Part shown: one piece after another, positions 1 through 6,044 of the stretch
Layout: each line of letters starts with the position of its first letter
How positions within the stretch are numbered: the first letter of the stretch is position 1
NCBI GenBank assembly: GCA_023264135.1
Contig: JALQSZ010000067.1
Span: 1-7,662, forward strand
Direction of reading: 5' to 3'
Length of the DNA: 7,662 nucleotides
Source: Acidimicrobiales bacterium
GTDB lineage: Bacteria; Actinomycetota; Acidimicrobiia; Acidimicrobiales; Acidimicrobilacustridaceae
Position numbers and translations under genes: made by a program
The notes under the pieces: model-generated
The model's input: the letters and a program-made list of their open reading frames with translations, nothing else
Told to the model about the DNA's origin: nothing
Database searches by the model: none

Positions 1-296
1 TAACCCGATGCCCGCACCCAGCCGTCACCAACCGATTCAGCAGCAGATCGCAATGCATCATTGACGGCGAGTTCATCGGCGAGTTCATCGAGATTGACTC
101 CCTCGCGACGAGCCGCCATCCCAAGTAGGTGCACATGATGATCGTGGAGACCAGGAAGAAGCGCGCCACCACGCGCATCAATGACTTCGGCGCCCGAAAC
201 ATCGACATATTCAGCGAGCTCGACGATGCGACCGTCCTCAATCACTACTGCCGAGCGTCGGCCATCCACTTCCGCGTTCGCAATGACCGTGCGCAT
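1..296 (-). CDS. Amidohydrolase family protein (YtcJ-like), N-terminal part, cut by window edge
   Basis: Only the first 98 or so residues are inside the window; the reading frame is open to base 1. The start reads as a small beta-rich domain (residues 1-45, with an IEDGRIVEL stretch) followed by LLPGLHDHHVHL at 46-57. This matches the first metal-binding strand of amidohydrolase-superfamily enzymes, with His54 and His56 forming the HxH pair. The PG-x-x-D-x-HVHL form is typical of the amidohydrolase_3 (YtcJ-like) group, whose full proteins usually run to about 500 residues. It would hydrolyse a C-N or C-O bond in the cytoplasm; the substrate is unknown. The ATG at 296 lies 2 bp past the stop of the preceding CoA-transferase gene; a GTG at 302 would overlap that stop (GTGA). 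Translation is therefore probably coupled, as last visible member of the acyl-CoA operon. No clear Shine-Dalgarno sequence is visible. Confidence 0.85.
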   Translation of the reverse strand, partial: MRTVIANAEVDGRRSAVVIEDGRIVELAEYVDVSGAEVIDARGGALLPGLHDHHVHLLGMAARREGVNLDELADELAVNDALRSAAESVGDGWVRASG

Positions 297-298
297 CG

Positions 299-1366
299 TC
301 ACCACACCACTCGGGCGTCATGCGCCGCACTGCGAGCGACCTCGCGTAACGACACATCGATGGTCACGCCACCGCCGCGATTCATCGCATCAGCGACAAC
401 CGCCGAAGCAACCAAGCCAGTTAGCGGGTCGGCAACGGCATCTCCGACGAAACTCGGAGTGCCGTCGCTCGACCAATCAACTAATCCTCCTGCGGCGGCT
501 GCGTCGTCGCCGAAGCCGCTCCAATTGCGCCACGGACCGCATCGCCCGTACGCGGTCACCGAAAGCCAGACCATGCCCGGTCGTTTCGATACATACGCTG
601 AAGGCTCGATTCCCAGTCGTTCAAGCGCTCGCGGTCTCGACCCTTCGATCACGACATCGGCGTTTTCGAGGAGCGCAACGAGTTCCGCCACTCCCAACGG
701 TGATTCGAATGGAAGTGACGCGAACTCTTGCCCTGCGTGAAGCCAGTCGAAAAGTGCAGGGTCGCCATCTCGTGATGCATCGGGTCGAGTCGAAGACTCA
801 ACGTTGACGACATGGGCACCAGCGTCAGTCAGAACTCGCGCACAGAGCGGTCCTGCCCATAACGAGGACAGGTTGACGACTCGCGCACCGCGCAACGACG
901 TCTCACTTCGTTCTCCGACACGTCGCTGAATCCATGGCCGGGCAGCGTTCGTCGTGCCGCGCTCACGCAATTGCTCATCGTCACCGGTTGGAAGTGGGGC
1001 GACGGCCAGCCCGAGCTCCTGCGCTGCCTGCACAACATCGGCACCTGTCCGATCGGAAAGTGCGGCGTCGATGGATGACCACGGAATCTCGCCTGAAACT
1101 GCGTCGACGCCGATCCATGCAGGAAGAAGTTCAAGATCATCTGCACGCGGGAGGTGCACCGCGCACCAACCATCGGCCACGGCAACAAGACGGCAGTGAC
1201 CGCCCATCGAAACTCGACCACCTCGTGTGGAGTCAGTGAACAATGCGCGCTGCGAAAGCAGGTCAGTTCCGCTGCCAACGAAGGGAAGTTTGCACGCGCG
1301 ATGACGTTCGATCACCTGATCAGCGAAGCGAACGGCGCGATCCCAGCCTGGCGACGCGGAACTCAC
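299..1366 (-). CDS. Class III CoA-transferase (CaiB/BaiF) family protein with rearranged segments
   Basis: A 355-residue protein. Residues 160-345 match the N-terminal half of class III CoA-transferases: ARVVNLSSLWAGPLCARVL (161-179), GAHVVNVES (183-191), ADVVIEGSRPRAL (236-248), VWLSVTAYGRCGP (266-278), GFGDDAAAAGGL (284-295) and a VADPLTG...IDVSL block (311-340). Asp287 or Asp288 lies where the family has its catalytic aspartate, with the spacing about one residue short. The protein stops just after this block, where ordinary members (about 400 residues) continue. Residues 52-126, including VAVADGWCAVHL and a GLAVAPLP end, instead resemble the C-terminal segment of the family. The order thus appears circularly permuted. 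It would move CoA between carboxylic acids. The GTG start at 1366 lies 3 bp after the crotonase stop; no strong ribosome site is visible. Family assignment is firm; activity is not. Confidence 0.88.
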   Translation of the reverse strand: MSSASPGWDRAVRFADQVIERHRACKLPFVGSGTDLLSQRALFTDSTRGGRVSMGGHCRLVAVADGWCAVHLPRADDLELLPAWIGVDAVSGEIPWSSIDAALSDRTGADVVQAAQELGLAVAPLPTGDDEQLRERGTTNAARPWIQRRVGERSETSLRGARVVNLSSLWAGPLCARVLTDAGAHVVNVESSTRPDASRDGDPALFDWLHAGQEFASLPFESPLGVAELVALLENADVVIEGSRPRALERLGIEPSAYVSKRPGMVWLSVTAYGRCGPWRNWSGFGDDAAAAGGLVDWSSDGTPSFVGDAVADPLTGLVASAVVADAMNRGGGVTIDVSLREVARSAAHDARVVW

Positions 1367-1369
1367 GAG

Positions 1370-2122
1370 TCAGGACTTCGAGGCGATCTGCGCACGAAGT
1401 TTGGCCAGCAGTTCCACAAACGCATCACCGCGCAGCGACGCAAGTTGGGGGCCCAGTTCCGCCGACACTGCATCGTTCGAGTTGGTGATTGCGTCGTTGG
1501 CCAAAATCGTCGCCTTCATCGAGCGAACAACCTCTGATGGACCAGCTGCCGCCTTCGCCGCCATCGCATGAGCGACGGTCAGGAGCTCTGCATCAGGAAC
1601 ACATTTCCATGCCAACCCGATTTCGGCCGCTGTTGCACCATCGACAACTTCACCAAACAGCACGAGTGCCATCGTCGTTTGTAAGTCCGTAATCCGACGA
1701 AGCCGCCATGTGTTGCCACCGCCGGGATGAAGTCCGATCTGAAGGAACCGAGTGTCGAACTTGGCCGATGCTCCAGCGAGGATGACATCGCAGGCCAACG
1801 CGAGGTTGAGTCCTGCACCAACGGCCGCACCGTTCACCGCTGCGACGGTTGGAAGCGGCGATTCCGCGAGGCGTAAGAACCCCGAATAGATCGTGCGCAA
1901 TTTCTCTTCGGTATCGCAGGCCGCGAGATCGTCGAGGTCTGCACCTGCACAAAACGCAGGTGCAGCACCAGTCACCACGATTGCTCCGACATCGTCTCGG
2001 GCCTCGAGTTCATTCATGCCCTCAACAACCGCCGCATTGAGCGCGGCCGAAACGATGTTTCGGCGACCTGGATCGTTCAACGTGATGGTGGCGACGCGAT
2101 CAGCAACTTCCAACAAGATCAT
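1370..2122 (-). CDS. Enoyl-CoA hydratase/isomerase (crotonase) family protein lacking both catalytic glutamates
   Basis: A 250-residue protein, the usual length for a single-domain crotonase. It has the oxyanion-hole segments FCAGADL (57-63) and NGAAVGAGLNLALACD (97-112), then FDTRFLQIGLHPGGGNTWRL (122-141). The two glutamates used by classical enoyl-CoA hydratase (Glu144 and Glu164 in the rat mitochondrial enzyme) align with Asn106 and Phe126 here. Ordinary hydration of enoyl-CoA is therefore doubtful. Isomerisation, thioester hydrolysis, C-C bond chemistry or simple acyl-CoA binding are alternatives within the superfamily. The ATG at 2122 is chosen because the conserved N-terminal strand (ILLEVADRVATITLNDP) begins there; a longer frame to 2350 only overlaps the dehydrogenase gene. 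The 41 bp upstream contain GGAG at 2139-2142, oddly far from this ATG. It sits between dehydrogenase and CoA-transferase in the operon. Confidence 0.92.
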   Translation of the reverse strand: MILLEVADRVATITLNDPGRRNIVSAALNAAVVEGMNELEARDDVGAIVVTGAAPAFCAGADLDDLAACDTEEKLRTIYSGFLRLAESPLPTVAAVNGAAVGAGLNLALACDVILAGASAKFDTRFLQIGLHPGGGNTWRLRRITDLQTTMALVLFGEVVDGATAAEIGLAWKCVPDAELLTVAHAMAAKAAAGPSEVVRSMKATILANDAITNSNDAVSAELGPQLASLRGDAFVELLAKLRAQIASKS

Positions 2123-2163
2123 GTCGTCATTGTTGCCGCTCCGGGGCTGCGGCGCCGATCCCG

Positions 2164-3264
2164 CTAGCGAGGCAGACCGAGCACCCGATCGCCGAGGATG
2201 TTTCTCATGACATTCGAGGTGCCGCCCATGATCGTGTAGGCCGGCGCGTAGGCGATTTCTGTCGACCACTCCGAATGCAGCAGCGCTTCTGGGCCAAGCA
2301 CGCGTGCCGCGAAGTCCGCCACTCGCTGTTCGTATTCGGTACACACGCACTTCGTACCTGCCGCGAATCCAGCTGGCGTTTGACCGAGAACACTTCGGTA
2401 CACCAAGAGGCGACCAACAGTGAAGCCAATCTCGAGCTCGGCAATTTCTTGACGAACGAGCGGGTCCGACCTGTCGGCCCGCTCGAGCGCATCGAGGTAC
2501 AGCGCTCGATTCGACACCAACCGATCGATGCCACCGCGTTCATGCTCGAGTTGTTTCATCGTTTGCGAGAACGCTTTGCCCTCGACACCCACCAAATTCC
2601 CAACGGGAACTCGAACATTGTCGAACCACACTTCATTGAAGTGGCGCGCATCGACCATGTCGCGAATCGGACGGACTTCGATGCCCGGTGTCGACATCGG
2701 CACGATGATTTCGCTGATCCCGAGATGCGGTTTTCCGGGAACGCTTTCGGTACGACAAATCAAATAGCAGTAGTCCGACTCGTGCGCGAACGAGGTCCAG
2801 ATCTTTTGACCATTGATCACCCATTCATCGCCGTCACGAACTGCAGAGGTGCTCAGTGATGCGAGATCAGAACCGCTATCGGGCTCGGACATTCCGATGC
2901 ACCAGGTGACATCACCAGCAAGGATTTCTGGGAGATAGCGCTCGCACTGTTCACTGGTGCCGAAGGTGTAAAGCCCTGGCCCCATTTGACGATCTGCAAA
3001 CCACGTCGCTCCGATCGGAACGCCAGCGGTTATCAATGCTTCGCTCACGATCAGGCGATCGACGGGCGAGCGTCCACCGCCACCGAACTCCTTCGGCCAG
3101 GTCATGCCGATCCAACCGTGAGCAGCAAGTTCCTGTGAGCACTCGCGAGAAAACGAACATAACCACGAATCGTTGAAGCGGCCGTACTTCGCGACAGCGG
3201 CAACGGCGAACTCTTCGGCTTCGGCTTTCAGTGCGAGTTGTTCGTCGTTGAGCGTGAAGTCCAC
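2164..3264 (-). CDS. Acyl-CoA dehydrogenase (FadE-like)
   Basis: FAD enzyme that oxidises an acyl-CoA to the 2,3-enoyl-CoA. With the GTG start at 3264 it has 366 residues, near the family's usual 380-400. The N-terminal helical domain starts DFTLNDEQL. GMTWPKEFGG (53-62) and IGMSEPDSGSDLASL (123-137) are flavin/substrate-loop motifs, NGQKIWTS lies at 151-158 in the middle beta domain, and the C-terminal four-helix domain ends GGTSNVMRNILGDRVLGLPR. The usual catalytic glutamate in a YEG motif near the C terminus is replaced by MGG (346-348). Glu242 in LEHERGG stands where isovaleryl- and long-chain acyl-CoA dehydrogenases carry theirs, so activity is plausible. A TTG at 3273 would add three residues; GTG is preferred because DFTLNDEQ is a common family start. 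The ligase stop lies 33 bp upstream. The acyl chain is unknown; branched or ring-bearing acyl groups are possible. Confidence 0.93.
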   Translation of the reverse strand: MDFTLNDEQLALKAEAEEFAVAAVAKYGRFNDSWLCSFSRECSQELAAHGWIGMTWPKEFGGGGRSPVDRLIVSEALITAGVPIGATWFADRQMGPGLYTFGTSEQCERYLPEILAGDVTWCIGMSEPDSGSDLASLSTSAVRDGDEWVINGQKIWTSFAHESDYCYLICRTESVPGKPHLGISEIIVPMSTPGIEVRPIRDMVDARHFNEVWFDNVRVPVGNLVGVEGKAFSQTMKQLEHERGGIDRLVSNRALYLDALERADRSDPLVRQEIAELEIGFTVGRLLVYRSVLGQTPAGFAAGTKCVCTEYEQRVADFAARVLGPEALLHSEWSTEIAYAPAYTIMGGTSNVMRNILGDRVLGLPR

Positions 3265-3297
3265 AACGCTCAATCTACGAGAAAGTTCTGCGGATGC

Positions 3298-4779
3298 TCA
3301 CCCTAGGAGGTCAGCGAGCACCTCGCGGCGAAGAAGTTTTCCGGTGGGCGTATGCGGAAGTTCGTCGCGGAACTCGATGCGATACGGCGTCTTCGAACTG
3401 CGAAGGTGGAGTTGGCAGTAATCGTGCAGTTCATCGACGCCAACGGACTTGCCTGGCGCAACGACAACCACTGCCGCGATCTGCTGGCCCCATTCATCGT
3501 CGGGAATACCAACCACTGCAGCATCGACGATTGCGTCGTGTCGGCGAAGAACATCTTCGATTTCCGCCGGAGCAATGTTCTCGCCACCACGAATGATGGT
3601 GTCGTCGGCTCGACCCTCGATGAAGAGATAGTCGTCTGCATCGATCCAGCCGCGATCCTTTGTGGGGAACCAGCCCTCGGCATCGATGACGCTGCCACCG
3701 TCGTACTCGCCGGAAACCTGTTCACCGCGGAGGAAGACCAATCCTGGTTCGCCGACGGGCAAAACGTTTCCGTCTTCGTCGCGAACTTCAACCTCGATGC
3801 CGGGCAGTACTTTGCCGACCGAACCGAGGCGAACCTTTGCGACTGGATCGCCAGCAAACGCTGCGTCGTGATCTTCCGGTCCAAGCAAGGCAATGGTCGA
3901 CGAGGTTTCAGTGAGTCCGTAGGCATTCACAAAACCCGTGCCGACAAACAACTCAAGCGCTTGCTCAAGAACCGGAAGCGGCATGCGCGCACCGCCATAC
4001 GAAAGCGTTGCCAGATGCGGCGCATCGGCAGGAGAACCGTCGAGGTGCTGAACAACGCGAGCGAGCATTGTTGGCACGACCATCGCTTGGGTAATGCGTT
4101 CGTTGCGAAGCGTGTCGAGCCACACCTGTGCATCGAAAGACTCGAGATACACAATTCGTCGACCGGAGTACATGTTCGACAACAGATTCGCGAGCCCAGC
4201 GATGTGATACGGAGGAACGGTCACGAGTGCCGCTTGCTCAGGTTCAGCACCGGCAAACTCCACCGTGCCAATCACATAGGCCGTGAGATGGCGATGGCGA
4301 AGCAACGCAGCCTTCGGCGTACCTGAAGTTCCCGAGGTGTAGAGAACAATCGCGACGTCTTCCGGATCAACAAAAGGTGGAAGTTCAACATCGGCCGAGG
4401 TCGAGAACGACGGATCAAGCAACGTCGAACGCAGAACAATCATGTCGGAATCGGCACCGGGAACCTGTGTGGTTTCCGCAATGATCACTGCGCCGCGGTT
4501 CGCTTCCACCAATGGTTGAAGCTGTTCATCGCCGAGGCGATAGTTCAACGGGATAAACGGAAGACCGGCATATGCAGCGCCGAAGACGGCAACGGGGAAA
4601 CTCGCGTCGTTGGTCCCGCAGTACACGACACCAGTTGCGCCCATCGAAAGGAACTTTGCTGCACAACGACGCGCCGCGGCGTCGAGCTGCGCATAGGTCA
4701 TCGTTCGCGATCCAGAGGTGATCGCGGGACGGTCCTCGAGTGTCGATGCCGACATCTCGAGCAGAAGCGAAAGGTTCAC
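3298..4779 (-). CDS. AMP-forming acyl-CoA synthetase/ligase (FadD-like)
   Basis: Activates a carboxylic acid with ATP to acyl-AMP and then to the CoA thioester, the entry step of the pathway. All main class I adenylating motifs are present in 493 residues: the phosphate loop YTSGTSGTPK (147-156), PPYHIAG (189-195), YGLTET (287-292), KDRGW (374-378), the hinge GRADDTIIRGGENI (389-402) and the C-terminal TPTGKLLR, whose Lys481 is the usual adenylation lysine. Length and both domains look intact. There is no signal peptide or membrane segment, so it is cytosolic. The start is GTG at 4779, with AAAAGG about 7 bases upstream acting as ribosome site. It follows the small cysteine protein gene by 15 bp and precedes the acyl-CoA dehydrogenase by about 33 bp, so it is almost surely co-transcribed with both. 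Substrate class (fatty, aromatic or terpenoid acid) cannot be read from the motifs. Confidence 0.95.
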   Translation of the reverse strand: MNLSLLLEMSASTLEDRPAITSGSRTMTYAQLDAAARRCAAKFLSMGATGVVYCGTNDASFPVAVFGAAYAGLPFIPLNYRLGDEQLQPLVEANRGAVIIAETTQVPGADSDMIVLRSTLLDPSFSTSADVELPPFVDPEDVAIVLYTSGTSGTPKAALLRHRHLTAYVIGTVEFAGAEPEQAALVTVPPYHIAGLANLLSNMYSGRRIVYLESFDAQVWLDTLRNERITQAMVVPTMLARVVQHLDGSPADAPHLATLSYGGARMPLPVLEQALELFVGTGFVNAYGLTETSSTIALLGPEDHDAAFAGDPVAKVRLGSVGKVLPGIEVEVRDEDGNVLPVGEPGLVFLRGEQVSGEYDGGSVIDAEGWFPTKDRGWIDADDYLFIEGRADDTIIRGGENIAPAEIEDVLRRHDAIVDAAVVGIPDDEWGQQIAAVVVVAPGKSVGVDELHDYCQLHLRSSKTPYRIEFRDELPHTPTGKLLRREVLADLLG

Positions 4780-4794
4780 GCGTTGGCCTTTTGA

Positions 4795-5100
4795 TCAGTC
4801 AGAGGACGGAAGCGGCTTGGCACCCTTAATAGGAACCTCGCGGCCATCGGCTGCCAAGGTGCCCGGGCCAGGCTTGGCGCAAAGAACTTCGATGCCGGAG
4901 TCCTCGTCGGCATAACGCTTGCCAACCAGCGTGCCTTCACCAGCGGCATCGGCATGGCCGCCACCAGGGCGATCGGCAGCTGCATCAACAACTTCGACCC
5001 CACCACAGGTGAGAACAACGGCAGCGCTCGGGGGACGGACCACGACAAGTTCGACGCTGCACTCTGGGCAAGCGAGTCGGCTACCGGCCTTGATGTCCAT
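4795..5100 (-). CDS. Small four-cysteine (zinc-ribbon-like) protein of unknown function
   Basis: A 101-residue protein that I cannot assign to a named family. It has CPEC at 11-14, a third cysteine in LTCGG (30-34) and a fourth in VLCAKPG (72-78), spacing that could bind a metal such as zinc or iron. The middle (39-56) is rich in Asp, Gly, His and Ala and looks flexible. The block GKRYADEDSGIEVLCAKPGP and the ending VPIKGAKPLPSSD look like conserved, structured parts rather than random coding. No signal peptide or membrane helix is evident. The start at 5100 is decided by GGGGAGGAG about 7 bases upstream, the strongest ribosome site in the window; an upstream in-frame extension to 5151 lacks support. 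It is the first gene of the acyl-CoA operon, 15 bp before the ligase. A small accessory, metal or redox partner for a pathway enzyme is possible, but this is a guess. Confidence 0.85.
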   Translation of the reverse strand: MDIKAGSRLACPECSVELVVVRPPSAAVVLTCGGVEVVDAAADRPGGGHADAAGEGTLVGKRYADEDSGIEVLCAKPGPGTLAADGREVPIKGAKPLPSSD

Positions 5101-5107
5101 CGAAATA

Positions 5108-5116
5108 CTCCTCCCC
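5108..5116 (-). promoter_or_regulatory. Strong Shine-Dalgarno site for the small cysteine protein gene
   Basis: Read on the minus strand this is GGGGAGGAG, followed by TATTTCG and the ATG at 5100. The match and 7-base spacing are close to ideal and set the start of the first operon gene. Just upstream, CCCC-GCA-GGGG (5113-5123) could form a short hairpin taking up the first four G of the site; whether it folds is unknown. Confidence 0.8.
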
Positions 5117-5126
5117 TGCGGGGCCC

Positions 5127-5153
5127 CCTTGGCAACGCAGCGCCTTGGCAACG
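5127..5153. repeat. 11-bp direct repeat, possible operator
   Basis: CCTTGGCAACG occurs twice without mismatch, starting 16 bp apart. Each copy contains TTGGCAA, which is symmetric about its middle base. It lies 27-53 bp upstream of the first operon gene's ATG, where an operator or activator site could be. No bound protein can be named. Confidence 0.45.
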
Positions 5154-5260
5154 TATCGCGATTGAACGACCCCCCGATACTTCACCCGCACAGCGCACCC
5201 TGAATCGCTCCGACGACCTGAAGATCGGCGATGTGCGACGATCTGCGTCAGTCCACCGAC

Positions 5261-5266
5261 GAGGAG
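5261..5266 (+). promoter_or_regulatory. Shine-Dalgarno site deciding the SDR start
   Basis: GAGGAG ends 6 bases before the ATG at 5273. This strong site picks that ATG over the in-frame ATG at 5231, and the resulting N terminus fits the SDR fold. Confidence 0.8.
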
Positions 5267-5272
5267 ATCGAA

Positions 5273-6040
5273 ATGCCGTACGTGGTTCCAGGACGATTCA
5301 ACGAGAAGGTTGCCTTCCTGACTGGCGCAGGTTCCGGCATCGGCCGAGCGACAGCACTTCGGCTCTCGGCCGAAGGGGCCGAGGTCTTCCTCCATGACGT
5401 CAATGCAGAGTCATTGGCAGAAACCGTTTCGATGATCACCGCCGACGGTGGCACTGCGGTGTCTCGAGTTGGCGACGTCAGCGAACGAGGCGAATGCGTT
5501 GCCGCAATCGACGAAGCGATCGAGGCATTTGGCCGGCTCGATGTTCTCGCCAATATTGCGGGCATCGCTGGTGCTTTTCATTTCACCGAAATGACCGAAG
5601 CTCAGTATCGGCGCATGGTGGCGATCAACATGGATGCGCCGTTCTTTTTCTGTCAGGCCGCTATTCCCCATCTCCTCGCCTCCGACGGCAACATCGTCAA
5701 CATTGCGTCGAACGCGGGACTGATGGGTCAGGCCTACACAACGGCGTACTGCATGACCAAGGGTGCAGTGGTGCAACTCACTCGTTCACTGGCAATGGAG
5801 TTTGCGAAAACGACTCTGCGCGTCAACGCAATTGCACCGGGCGGCATCGTGACGAACCTGACGCACAACTTCCAGTTCCCATCCGAAATCGACTTTGAGC
5901 TGATGACGCCGTACATGGGATTCCGTGGTCAAGGCGAGGCCGACGACATCGCCGAACTCGTAGCGCTCGTTGCCGCTCCCGGTTCCACCAACATCCACGG
6001 CGCAATCTTCTCGAGCGACCGCGGCATTACTGCCGGTTAA
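5273..6040 (+). CDS. Short-chain dehydrogenase/reductase (SDR), probably NAD-dependent
   Basis: A 255-residue classical SDR. The nucleotide-binding motif TGAGSGIG is at 17-24, Asp42 at the end of the second strand favours NAD(H) over NADP(H), and VGDVS (66-70) carries the adenine-contacting Asp68. ANIAG (93-97) is the NNAG-type motif. Catalytic residues Asn119, Ser146, Tyr159 and Lys163 (YCMTK) are all present with normal spacing. APGGIVTNL (188-196) follows. The C terminus reads SSDRGITAG where most relatives have DGG, a minor oddity. It would interconvert a hydroxyl and a keto group on a small molecule or acyl-CoA in the cytoplasm. It diverges from the acyl-CoA operon and may supply the 3-hydroxyacyl or alcohol oxidation step that operon lacks, an inference from position. 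The stop is 4 bp from that of the convergent tetR gene. Confidence 0.94.
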   Translation: MPYVVPGRFNEKVAFLTGAGSGIGRATALRLSAEGAEVFLHDVNAESLAETVSMITADGGTAVSRVGDVSERGECVAAIDEAIEAFGRLDVLANIAGIAGAFHFTEMTEAQYRRMVAINMDAPFFFCQAAIPHLLASDGNIVNIASNAGLMGQAYTTAYCMTKGAVVQLTRSLAMEFAKTTLRVNAIAPGGIVTNLTHNFQFPSEIDFELMTPYMGFRGQGEADDIAELVALVAAPGSTNIHGAIFSSDRGITAG

Positions 6041-6044
6041 CGCA

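Larger units (their letters stand above)
5101..5272. promoter_or_regulatory. Divergent intergenic region between the acyl-CoA operon and the SDR gene
   Basis: About 170 bp separates two genes read in opposite directions, so it should hold both promoters and any operator. I saw no convincing -35/-10 pair in either direction. Candidate protein-binding elements are an 11-bp direct repeat CCTTGGCAACG (5127-5137 and 5143-5153), an inverted pair GTATCG/CGATAC (5153-5158 and 5175-5180) and a weaker pair AGATCG/CGATCT (5222-5227 and 5239-5244). GGGGCCCC lies at 5120-5127. A frame from ATG 5231 would extend the SDR by 14 residues but has no ribosome site or family support. Confidence 0.6.

Noticed and set aside
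129..807. Two overlapping plus-strand frames opposite the hydrolase and CoA-transferase genes
   Set aside because: Low-complexity Arg/Ser/Thr/Pro translations with no domain, antisense to genes with clear family motifs.
2123..2350. 76-residue N-terminal extension of the crotonase
   Set aside because: It overlaps the end of the acyl-CoA dehydrogenase gene, is rich in Arg/Ser with no fold, and the crotonase domain begins exactly at the ATG at 2122.
3352..4326. Long open frame of 324 codons on the plus strand opposite the acyl-CoA ligase
   Set aside because: It lies wholly antisense to a gene with every adenylation motif, its translation shows no recognisable domain, and such shadows are common in biased-codon genes.
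5101..5151. Earlier start for the small cysteine protein
   Set aside because: The extension would translate through the strong Shine-Dalgarno site at 5108-5116.
5161..5260. Promoter hexamers for the SDR gene, such as TTGAAC at 5162-5167
   Set aside because: No -10-like hexamer lies at a suitable distance downstream, so I do not call a promoter.
5231..5272. Earlier SDR start giving 14 extra residues
   Set aside because: No ribosome site precedes it, while GAGGAG is correctly spaced before the ATG at 5273 and SDRs do not need the extension.
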